From Posidonia oceanica (lineage: Eukaryota > Streptophyta > Magnoliopsida > Alismatales > Posidoniaceae), in assembly GCA_037176725.1 (NCBI GenBank), contig JAZBRS010000029.1, positions 119,879,001-119,943,000 of the forward strand: DNA of 64,000 nt, written 5' to 3'. Position numbers and translations under genes: made by a program. The notes below the pieces were generated by a model that ran no database searches, had not been told where the DNA came from, and saw nothing but the letters and a program-made list of their open reading frames with translations. Shown piece after piece: positions 24,601 to 36,600 of this stretch; the stretch's first letter is position 1; each line of letters opens with the position of its first letter.

Positions 24601-27600
24601 AAAAGTTTCCTGGGGTTGACAGGTTACTACAGGAGGTTTATTAGGGATTTTTCTTCCATTGCTTCGTCCCTGACAGCTCTCACCAAGCAAAAGGTTCCAT
24701 TCCTTTGGGACCAAGGTTGTGAGATGAGTTTCAATGAGTTGAAGGCTCGTCTGACTTCTGCTCCTGTTCTGACCTTGCCTTTTAGTAGTGGTGGCTTCAC
24801 TGTGTATAGTGATACTAGTGGTGTTGGGTTGGGTAGTGTTCTGATGCAGCGTGGTAATGTTGTGGTTTATGCCTCCCGTCAGTTGAAAGACTATGAGAAG
24901 AACTACCCTACCCATGATCTTGAGATGGCTGCCGTGGTGTTCGCGCTGAAGCTTTGGCGACACTACCTGTATGGGAAACAGTTTAAGGTCTACACGGATC
25001 ACAAAAGTCTGAAATATATATTTACTCAAAAAGACCTCAACATGTGGCAGCGAAGGTGGGTGAAGTATCTCAAGGACTATGATTTCAGTTTGTCCTACCA
25101 CCCTGACAAGGCCAACGTGGTCGCCGATGCTCTGAGTCGGCGTACGCACGTCATAGCTAACCTGATGGTCAAGGAGTGGACCATGTTGGAGGATCTAGCT
25201 GACTGTGGACTCAAGAGACTACATCAGAGAACAGACAGTGCCTATATGGCGAACTTGTCTGTTCGTCCCAAGCTAGTGGAGTTCATTATTGCTTGTCAGC
25301 AGACAGAACTTTTCTCTTGGCGTACATGAGGAGTTGAGGTTTGATCAGCGTTTGTTTGTGTCCCAGTACGAGGAGACTAGACGGAGGTTACTGGATGAAG
25401 CTCATAGATTCAAGTATACCGTCCACCCAGGATCCACAAAAATGTATCAGGATCTGAAGCAGAATTTTTGGTGGCTTTGCATGAAGAGAGAAGTTGCTAA
25501 CTATGTGGTAAGGTGTGTGACCTGTCAGCTAGTCAAGGCAGAGCACCAGAGACCTAGAGGAACTCTTCAACCATTGAGTATATCGGAATGGAAATGGGAA
25601 CACATCTCTATAGATTTTGTGACTGGGTTGCCGCGTTCTCCGAGGAAGAACAACACCGTGTAGGTGATCGTTGATCGGCTAACCAAGTCAGCTCATTTTC
25701 TTGCTATCCAAGTGAATCTTCCTTTACGACGATTGGCAGAACTGTACGTATCGGAGATCGTTCGGCTGCATGGTGTTCTTATATCCATTGTGTCGGATAG
25801 AAACACGCGGTTTACCTCGAGGTTCTGAAGGACTCTGCAGGAGGCTCTTGACACGGTACTCAATTTCAGTACAACTTTCCACCTTCAGTCGGATGGTCAG
25901 ACAGAGAGGAGTATCCAGACTCTGGAGGATATGTTGAGAGCTTGTGTCCTGAATTTGCAAGGAAGTTGGGAGGACCACCTACCGTTGGTTGAGTTTGCTT
26001 ACAATAATAGCTACCACTCTAACATCAGGATGGCACCATACGAGGCTCTGTATGGTAGGCCCTGCAGATCCCCGATTTGCTGGAGCGAGGTAGGTGAATG
26101 GCAGCTTCTTGGTCCGAAGTTTATGCAGCAGTATGCGGACAAGGTGGACTTGATCTGCAGAAGACTTCTAACTGCACAAAATCGGCAGAAGAGTTATACT
26201 GACCGAAGGTAGAGACCGTTGGAGTTTCTGATAGGAGACTTTGTGTTCTTGAGGGTTTCACCGACCAAGGACGTGAAGAGATTTGGCAAGCGTGGGAAGC
26301 TAAATCCCAGCTATATTGGCCCGTACCAGATCACATAGAGGGTTGGTGAAGTTACCTATAGGTTGGCCCTACCACTAAAGCTGTCGACAGTGCACAGCGT
26401 GTTCCGCGTCTCCATGTTGAGGAAACGTCTGGCTGATGTTTCACAGGTGATCCCTGTTCAGTCGGAGGTGCTCCAGGAAGATCTCTCCTTTGTTGAAGAG
26501 GCTGTCCAGATTGTTGATCGTAGAGAACAGGTGTTATGGAATAAGGTGATTCCACTGGTTCTTGTGAGATGGCAGTATCATGGAGCAGAAGAGGCCACTT
26601 AGGAGCGCGAGGATGGCATCCTTGCTCGATACCCGCATCTTTTCGCTTACCCTTGATTTCAGGGGCGAAATCCTTTTTAGGTGTTTATGATGTAACACCC
26701 GGAAATTCATTTCCTTGTAATTATGCTTGTTTAATGAATTCCTTGGCTTTGGTCGGGTATTAGTGGCCTTGCAGGCCCCATTTGAGTTGTTATGGGCCCC
26801 ATCTGTGGTTTGTGTGGGTCTCCACCTATATTATTGTGGTGGACTCCCACTTGTGGTGGTTGGTAGGACAGATTGTGGTCTAATCCCTATGTATTTCTCT
26901 CTCTCTCTCTCTCCCTCCTTCCCTCCCTCTCTCTCCCCTTCCCCCCACCTCCCCCTCACGTGCCACTTCCCCCTTCCCTCTTTCCTTCCCCCTCCCTTCA
27001 CGTGCGTCTCCCCTCCTCCCTCACGCGCGGATCCTCCTCCCCCTCCCCGGCTCGTGCCCTCCTCCTCCCCCGGTGCCCTAACCTCCAGCCAGCGGGCATC
27101 CCTCTTCCTCCCACTCTCCCCACCGATCTCTCCCCCTCCTTCCTCTCCCTCCCTCCTCCTTTCCCCCTTCCTCCCTCTCCCGTTTCCTTCCTCCTCCTCT
27201 ACTTCTTCTTCTGTTGGTGGCCGTTGGCGGCTATGGGTGGTGGTCGGCGTGCGGTGGCAACCAGTGGTGCGGCGAGCGAGCTCCAGACGTCGTCCCGGTG
27301 GACGGCGTGCCCGATTTACGTGTGGATCGCCGGTGGACGAAGGTTGTCCCTCTGTTCCAAGGTACATGTCTCGCCTTAAGAGCCTATATATTGTAGAATT
27401 TGCCTTACATACTTCCCTTGCCATGATTTGGATGTTATGTTTAAGTTTGGCAATTTTTAGGGATTTATATGCATTTAGGCGAATTTAATTGGCTTTAGTA
27501 GGTTTATGAGTTGAATGTGGTTTTTCGCCGTTTGATGAGAGTGAATGCTCTCAAATGGCTTGAATATGGTTTTATTGTGTGCCTTACCATGTTTATATAC

Positions 27601-30600
27601 TATGGTAGAAGTTTGGTAATTTTTAGAGATTTATTGTGATTTTTGACCGAATTATGGCCCAGATGACTTAAATGCTATTATTATTGATTTTCCAGTGAAT
27701 TCCGGTGTTTTAGGCCTCGGATTGAGACAATTGTGATATATTTGTGTTGCTCGAGCTGAGACGCTCATTTGCATGTATTGTGCGCTCGATTTGGCGCGGA
27801 TTTAATATTATTTCGTGATTATATAGAAAATGACTTAATATTGGATTTCCAGCATTTTCTTGTGTTGCGTGCCTCGGAATGCCATATTGAGTATATGGTT
27901 GCATTTCTTATTTTATTCCGGAGATTCCAGTATATGACACGCTAGTTTTAGAGTTTAAGTCAGGTGTTTTGAGTTTTAAGTCGGGTTTTAAAGTTGACTG
28001 TCTTGTCCTGATTCGACACGACCTTTTTGATCAGTCTGCCAATTTCTGGGGGAAATCGGTACATCGGTATGATATCAGTGTTCCGTTTTGCCGTCAGATT
28101 TAAACCAGGACCTGATTTCGGTCGATCAATATTGATCGGTCTGCCGTTTTCAGGGTTCGATCGGTCGGTCGGTGGATTTAGTTCCACCGAAGCAGGGATT
28201 TTCGGTACGACTGATGTGATATCGGTCTGCCGATCACTATGCGGACCGGTCGACCGGTGGATTTGGTTCCACCGAAACAGGGATTTTCGGTATACAAGTT
28301 GGAATACCGGTCTGCCGATTTTGGTCTAGGATGCTCTTCCAGGCTTGTTTTTCATTGTGGTTTCCTCGATTGGTTTTGGGACTTATTGTACTTTAGTCCA
28401 TGATATTTGATAAATGTTTTCAAAGAAATTTCTGAGGAAAATATGAATGATTTGCAAATGGTTTTGCCGAGATTTTTCGTGGCCGAAAACCTAAAAGTTG
28501 TGTTGGCTGGACCTGGAGATGCGACGGCGTTCCTGGTATGTCGCACACTTCGTCTGGATTGAGGTTTGGGGGTCGAGGTGCCGGTCGTACCAAGTGGTAT
28601 CTTAACAGCGGACTCGGGAGGTATGATATTCCTGCATAGCTGGGTGTGATACCCTAGTCGTTACGGACACCAAGACTCGCCTTGTTTTGGATGCCGGTTG
28701 AGCTTAGAGGTTGAAGCCTCTAGTGATTCGGGGCACTGGTGCTAGCTAAGCCTAGGGGTTGGAGCCTCTAGTGATTCGGAACACTGAATTGAGGTCGCTG
28801 TATATTAGACGTGTCCTGTGGTTTGTCCTGAGTAAGGACAGTTTGCCTAGTTAGGATAAGTAGCTTCCCTAGTGAGGGATTGCTTTTGAGGCATCTCTAG
28901 TGACGAGATGCCGAGACAAACACGCTCCTCCACAGGACGGGTGTCCGTGGCAGTGCAGTAAGCTGCAGGGGTGAGTCCCTGACTACTGCTTGAGGCCAGA
29001 TCGGTTGCTTGACGCCAGACAATACGATCAGTTGTGATTTTGTGCCCGTGAGGCTGTGTTTTGTTGTTGCTGGCCATATTAAGCCTTGAGCTTTGCCTGA
29101 GTTTAGACTTTGTGAGGTTTTACTGTGTTTAAGCCATATTGGGCCAGTTGCTTTCCGTCTGTGTATGGCATAAGTTTGTGATTTGTGTTTTGGACCGTAT
29201 TAGGCTAGATGTTTTCCTGCTTGATTGTAGCGTGTAGCTTTGGTTTTGAACTTTAGGCCGGTGGACTGTTATATTGATTGTGTTTTAGTTTTACAAGGTA
29301 TTTCCGTCTTTTCTTAGCCAGTGGATCGAGTGTTTTCCCAACCTGAGGAGTTCGAGGGTTTTTAGTGGTTTTGAAATTTGAGCCGGTGGACCGTGGCTTT
29401 GTGATTTATATTTCTGGAAACGCCTGTCTTCCCCAGTTTTAGCTTGTGGGCTTTTGGAAAGGATGTTTTATTGATATTATTGCTAGTTGTGGACCTAGAT
29501 TTTGGGATTTACCGGTTGTACCGTATTTGAGGTTTTTTGCCGGTTTCTCCCGTGGGTTTTGCGAGGTGTGTACTGAGTGATGATTTCTAGGTCACTCACG
29601 TGTGCTTTGTGTGGTTTGCTGGTGCAGATGATTAGCTAGTTTAGAGTATAGTGTATATAGTGGAAGTCACGTAGCTGTCCACTGCAGGTTCTGGCATTGA
29701 CATTTATTGTTAGTCTAGTGTTTTATTGTAATTGTTGTATTTAAATAAATTTTGAATTTGTTGAGCTGTAGGTTTTGTTGGTAGCGACTTGGGTCATTAC
29801 AATTACAATCTCCTATATATAGGAGAACACTTACTTAACCCACAAGTAACCTAATAAATGGATAACACAAAGATCCATATAATGATCCATTTACTCTAAC
29901 ACTCCCCCTCAAGTTGAAACATCTTAACTTGTAACAGCACAAAGCTACATAATTCAGAAAGAATGACAGTAGTAGTAGCAACAGTAGTAGTTGCTGTAGC
30001 AGAAGTAACAGCATAAAGTAGGTAGGCAGTAGACAGATAGTAATAGTTGTTGTAGCAGAAGTAGCAGCAACAGACAGACAGATGACAATACTAGTTACTG
30101 TAGCAGAAGTAGCAGCAACAAGCAGACACAATCAATCTTCCGAACACACCATCATGATTCGAAGGCACAAGAGAAACGTAGACAGGATGTGACCACACAC
30201 AAACAAACCGGATTTGTAGACAAATGACAACAAATCGACACAATCAACCTTCCAAAAATGATCCGAAGGCACAAGAGAAACGTGGACAACACGTAACCAC
30301 ACACAAACAGAGATAAGCAATAGTAAATCACGAAAATTTTGAATTTTCCTGTAAATTATAAACTTCAAGGTCTTTTTCGTAAATTTTGCAATTTCAAAAG
30401 ATATTAGACTAAAATGCAAATAACCAAATAAACCTATTCTTCTCCTTTTCTTTTTCCTTTTCTTTTTCTTTTTCTTTCACCTTCTCTCTTTTCCCCCCTT
30501 TTTTTCTTTCATCTTCTTCTTTCTCCTCCTCTCAAAGTTCTCTCTTCTCCCTTTTTTTTTTTCCTTCTTCTTCTTCTTCTTTCACTTTCTCTCCTCCCTC

Positions 30601-33600
30601 CCCACTGTTGCTTTTTCTTCCTCCTCCCCCCTTTTTTTTTGTTGGATGGCCGACAGCTGGAGAGGAGATGTCGACAAAGAAAAGAGGAGCAGCCGCAGGT
30701 GATGAAAGGGCCGGCGACGCCTGTGAAAGACGGCAAAGGAGACGGCGGGAGCACACAAAGCCGGCAGCATGGGAAAAAGGAAAGGGGCGGCGATGCAAGG
30801 AGGAAAGTAGAAAAAGGAGGATCCGTTTGAACTTCTTTTGGCTCTAATACCATGTTAGAATATGGATATCCAACTCAAAATCAATTGGCAATGTGTGGAG
30901 AGATCCATCTATGTATAATCATAAGTCCTGTCTTCACTTTTCCAATGTGGGACTATTCCAACAACATTTATATATCATAATTCAATCATCACACTTCAAT
31001 AAAGACCAAGGCATCATCGACATTTGAACTAAAGGACTCCATTAAAGGAGATTTGTACAATTAAAACTCATGGTCCATTTCAGCATTTATGGAAATGCAA
31101 GTTTTTAGTGGAGTGATCAGAAAATGAAATGAAAATCCAACTGCAGCATGTGATATAGCTACTGATCAAACCTATCTTCGTGAACTTTCAATAAAAACCA
31201 TGCGCATGATTGGGAGATAATGGCACTTATATATAAGATAGGTTTATAAACTCACCTGTTAGCTACTAAATATATACTTATGAGAGATCAGAGTCAAGTA
31301 TCTAGAAAATGGAACACAAAATAGGCATGAGTTCAAACCTAGGCATAACCTTCAACATAACTTGAAGAGCATTGCTTGACTCAGAAGTAATGTTGTCGCC
31401 AATACAAAAGCTACTTGACATCTAAAATGCAAAAGATTTCATCATCAGAGAGAATTTCCCCTTGAAAGCAATAAGAAGAACATGCATATATAGGGCTTGG
31501 TAGAAAACTAAATGAATTGAAAACCTCATTTGCCATCGTAACGAGTTCAGTTGAATCTGCAGTGCGGAACCATTTTTTCCCACAAGCATTCTGTGAAAAA
31601 CAAATACAAAAATTAGAAGCAAGTGATAAGGCACAAAGCAATTGGTAGGAAACAGATCAAGATCGAGACAAAACAAATGGATTGCATAAAAGATATTTAA
31701 TGCTGACAAGTGACAAACACCAGTAAAAATTGGGATCTTTCTTTACCTTTTTTACCTATTTCATGAAATACATTTATAAGGTTAATATTTTATTTTTTTA
31801 TATATGATATATCTAATTCCAATATGAATCCATATGGCTATGACTGGTTCAAAGTTCTAACCCATTATCTCACTCTAATAAGTATTACATGACATATTTT
31901 AACAACTAGCCCACCTCACATCACCAGTAAGGGTCTGAATACTTGAAAGATTGCTAGATGCCTCGAGTTGGAATGCTAATATAAGTCTTCATACTAATTG
32001 ATATAGGAAACAACAAAAGCACGACAACAAGGAAAGAGAGAATAGCTTCATAATCCAAGAAAATTAGAGAGAAAACCACACTATTAAGCATTAGTGCAAG
32101 TCAAACTCATGTTAGTTTGGCTCTTCGAACTTTGGCCCCATTGTGCACCTCATAATGGAGTTCTCTTAAGGATAAAAAATGTGTAAAAAAATATATGATA
32201 AAGTACTTAAGAATATGAGAAAATCCACCTGATAAGAACATGCCTGAAGATCATGAAAAAGGTTATGGCATAATCAAACAATTTTCGAGTAAAAACTGGA
32301 AGAAATAAAATGAATATCTCATTTAACAGATCGAAGGACCAATTTAAATCTTCAACAGGACATCAGCAGTGTGCCTTGTTTCATTTCTCAAGAAGGGAGG
32401 TAATATTCACATAGTTGCATACAAGAAGCATGCTGTAACCAATGAATATTGAAGCTTTAAGCTAGGATATTTTCTAGGAAACCAGTTGCTTCATTCAATA
32501 AGATTCTAAATTAACAGCAAGAGAGGTTGACTAACACCTGACACTGCCTCAGAAATTGATGATGACGTATTTTGTATGAACTACTACAGAAAAAATGAAT
32601 GTGCTAGCTTTGAATGAAAGAAAGACAGGCACCTGGCATGCCACAGCTGCCTCGGAAGATGACAAGCACATTTTTTGTATAACCATTACAGAAAGATAAA
32701 TCTTGGCAGTTTGGCACACAATAAGTAAATTTACTTTACACTTAAAGAACCAGTACAGAACTGGAAAATGTGAAAGGAATTTGACAAGGAGACATTTTTT
32801 ACGCTAATCAATCTTAACAAATTGGTATTATGCTTCACATTATTCTTTGACATAATGCATCATAGAGATTACAACAATTAATCTCTCATAGCTTCTTTCT
32901 TTCTCCTCTTGTAGACCCTCTAAGATAGATCACCTTAGCTGCCAATTGGCTTTTCATGACTGTAATCATTGTCTCTTGTTATTCTCTCAAAGAGGTATTT
33001 GGCATTGATTCCTAATAGGATGCCATTGGGAAATTAGTCGTAAGATTTTTGACGTATTAGTAAAAGGATTGTCTAAAAGACAACCCAATGATGATGATGA
33101 GACCCAACATTGACAAGATAACGAATTCCAACTCCAAGTAAAAACTTCAACATTTTCCCCTCAATTAAAAAAAATTAGGATCACCTTAGCAGAAACCAAT
33201 AGTACCAGAAGGGCTGCACGAAGAAGGCCATCGTCTTTACGTTGATATACCTGATAAGAAGAAAGTTAAATAGAAATCAATAATATGCCTGATAAGAAGA
33301 AAGTGAAAACAGAAGTAGAAATCAATTTAACAACTATTGGAATGCATGTACAAATTATGAATGCAAAAATAACCACCCATAAACAACAGTACATCCACAG
33401 AAGTACCCATTGAAAAAGTGCAGTCAAACGTCAAAGCAGTGTTCATTCATTGAACCCTCTGGGTTTCTGCATATGTGCATTACCATCTTAGGCAAGTTGA
33501 AGTCCAGACTGACAACAACACGATAACTGCATAATGACTTCAACAAAATTGAGCAGTCATTTGTAAATACAACAATATGTCTGACTTTTTTCCTTAAAGT

Positions 33601-36600
33601 GTTTCCCCATTTCTCTATTTGTCCTTTTTTTAGTTGAAGGGTGGGATGATACCATATTATTTAGGATTCATCAAAAGGAAGATTTCTTTTTCAAGCGGTA
33701 AGATAGCAAATTGTATTGAAAACCAAAATTCAGAAAAGTACAAAGAAGACCCATCAAGTAGGTAGGTCAGAACAAAAACAGGAAAAGAGGCTTCATAGAT
33801 GAAACCAAACCAAAATTCAGAAAAGTACAAAGAAGACCCACCAAGTAGGTAGGTCAGAACACAAACAGGAAAAGAAGCTTCATAGATGAAACCAGGGGAA
33901 ATACAATGAAGAAACTAAAAAATCAGAAAAAAGGAAACCAATAACAGTCTAATGTGGGACAAGACCCTCAAGCCATACAGAAATCTCCCCATCAGAAATT
34001 GAATCTCCAACTGTTCTGGAGCAAGCAATTAGCAGTTCAAAAACCTTCTTTTTCCAAGTGATGATGTTACAGTTTTCACCCATGAAAATTATTTTGTCTC
34101 GTTCCAGCCATCTAAGCCACCATATCACATGTGGAATCATGAGCCATCTCCATTTCCTTCCAGTATGATCCCTACGTTTGCACCACATGTCCCAAAAGTC
34201 CTCATGGTTGTGCACAGAAGAGAGATCACCACTCATTAACCTACCCGAAATCTGATTTACGTCTGAGCATCCAAAAAATAGATGCCAAAGGTCTTCTTTA
34301 TCCGTGGACTGTGGATAAGCAAAAAGACCATCCACTTGCAAACTGAAAATCCGTGTTCTAATGCAATCTTTATGAGAACTCTCCCATGCAAAAGCTGCCA
34401 AGTAAAAAATTGGATCTTCGTAGGAATGTGATGATTCCAAGTGACCTTAGAGCAAGCCAACTTGGCCCTACAACTTGACTGCACCTGAAACAAAGATTTC
34501 ACTGAAAAGCAACCATTCTTGCTCCACAACCATTTGTGAGAGCAGGGTTAGAGTTAGGAGTGAAAGAATCATGGGAATTCAAAAGAGCCAATAAGGAAAT
34601 AAAGTCAGATAATTCATCATCATTTAGATTCCTCCTAAATCAAACATCTCATGCAATCCCAGCCTCGGATCGCACAAAGCACTCAGGCACATAGATTACT
34701 CTCACAAAAGGAGAGGTAGCAACTTGGAAGAGAGTCGGAAAGGACAACATCAATGCAGAGGGACCAATCCACCTATCTAACCAGAATCAAGCCCAATCAC
34801 CTCCTTCCGACGGTTAACCGCCACTTCAGCATCCAACACCCTTTTCAAGACACTTCCTATCCTATTCCCCGGACAACACCCTGATAGGGAAAGATGACCC
34901 CCATACAACTTCTCATTACTATCTTTTGCTACAAATCATGCCCAATTTCTCCACCTTCTGCCAATCTCCAAAGTCATTTTCCTAAGAGAGTCAAATTGAA
35001 CAAGCAACCTTCTGATTTTGATCTTCAAGCTTTACTCCATGCCACCAAATGGAAGCCCTTCTGAGTCCCTTTCTAACCATCCTTTTTTACCTAATTTCAT
35101 GTCTTAGCATTCAACATTTTCACTAGGTGAGCACTTGTTGGAAAGTGATTAAATTAGGACCAACTAAAAGAAATATATCAGTGCAAGCATTTCGGATACA
35201 TTTGAGAAGTTCTATTGTGTTCAATGATGAGAAAACTGAAATTGTAATAGCAACATGATGGTGGCTTTATTCAGAGATGGTGTAGTAAAGATGTTAAATG
35301 AGAACATTATCAACGTGATGGTGGCTTTATTCGGAGAAGGTGTCGTAAAGATGTTAAATGAGAACATTATCACATGTAAGAGGATTGTGCTGGACTGTGC
35401 ACAAAAAACTTGGGAACACGAGAGCAGCAAGAGGCAAAGATGAAAAAGATAAATCATATCAAAGGATAAGGATTCAGTTTCACAGTTTCACTAAAAAAGA
35501 CACCAATCAAAAGTTTAAAATCTGCTGCAATTCCTTTAATTAATTTTTTAATAAGTTTATAAACAATTAAGTATAGTGGGTTGGTGAACATGCCTTGGAG
35601 GTGGTTTTCCCTCACCTTCTCAGAATTGCTCAAAATCCTTTAGCTATGATGACTTTATATGGGGATGAGAAAAGTTGTATCCCTCTTTTTTGCAGAAACC
35701 TCACAGAACTGAAACTGGAGGAGATGACTAACCTACTGCAGAGGATAGATGGAGCCCCAAAAGTCGGAGAAGATACCGATAGCTGGTGTATTTCTCTTTG
35801 ACTAGCTACTCTGTCGAGGAGGCTATTGATTCTAGTAGATCAGCAAGAGCAGGCAGTTGTTCTCTTTGAGGGATTTGAAAGAAGAGTTTGGAAGGCTTAC
35901 TTACCATCAAAAGTCAGATTTTTATGCTGGGACTGGGAGTAAGCATGGAGTCAATTGATGACTAAGGTTGTCAAGTTTCTTTGTCAAAATCAGGAGACTT
36001 GGCATGTGTCTTCCGGTAGCTTGAAGATGAGGATATTGCTCGTTTGTTCATTGTCTATAACTTCATCAAGCACTTTTGATTAGACCTCACAAAATCTAAC
36101 ATGATATGATAACACGATACAATATAACCATGTTTGGGTTTAGTCTTATCATGTTGCATGTACATAGACACAATTATTAAACATGTCGTTTTAATGTCTA
36201 GAGTTAAAAAATCGATAGGTACACATTAAGTACATGTTTACTTATAGTAAACATGTACTTATCGTGTATATAGTACACAACTACATGTTCAGTATACGTA
36301 AAGTACACATTAGTCTATTAGTAATTACTTAAATATATTTTAATAGATTCAATTTAATATTAGTACAATGTGTATTAAACGTATAAACATGTACTCATGT
36401 TAATTGGGTTGTTTTGTGTCAAAAACAACACAATAGAATTGAACATGTACTTAATGGATCGTGTCATGTAAACATGAAATCAAGACATGTTGTGTTCGTG
36501 TTCAGCGTTAGCTACACGACAACTAAATGGATCTTATTCGTGTTTGGCATACACATATAGTATACACGTTTATGCATGACAAGATAGGTACATGACGTGA

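Larger units (their letters stand above)
18770..29801 (+). mobile_element. Ty3/gypsy chromovirus, Del/Tekay type, TSD ATTAC
   Basis: LTRs of about 3.1 kb (18770-21839, 26691-29801) start TGTAACACC and end GTYRTTACA, flanked by a perfect ATTAC duplication (18765-18769, 29802-29806). Primer site TGGTATCAGAGC at 21844. Gag, protease, reverse transcriptase, RNase H, integrase and a chromodomain-like C-terminus follow in gypsy order. The GGGGCGAAATCC purine tract before the 3' LTR is the one used by Del/Tekay elements. At least eight premature stops and one frameshift make it non-autonomous. It lies inside the mosaic TRIM-like element, itself in intron 5 of the PIAL-like gene. Confidence 0.95.
18502..30963 (-). 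mobile_element. Mosaic TRIM-like LTR element, TSD ACATT, split by a chromovirus
   Basis: Outer 111-bp LTRs (18502-18612 and 30853-30963) are flanked by a perfect ACATT duplication (18497-18501, 30964-30968). Minus orientation is set by a primer site, complementary to initiator tRNA, beside the right LTR (30840-30852) and a purine tract beside the left LTR (18613-18627). A third, different LTR lies in the middle (18720-18769 plus 29807-29901) with its own purine tract (29902-29916) on one side and its own primer site (18707-18719) on the other. Without the inserted chromovirus the element is only about 1.4 kb and codes nothing recognisable: LTR, interior A, second-family LTR, interior B, LTR. 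Confidence 0.8.

Noticed and set aside
30509..30853. Minus-strand 114-residue frame and overlapping frames
   Set aside because: Low-complexity Lys/Arg, Ser and Pro text from a pyrimidine-rich tract in the mosaic element interior.
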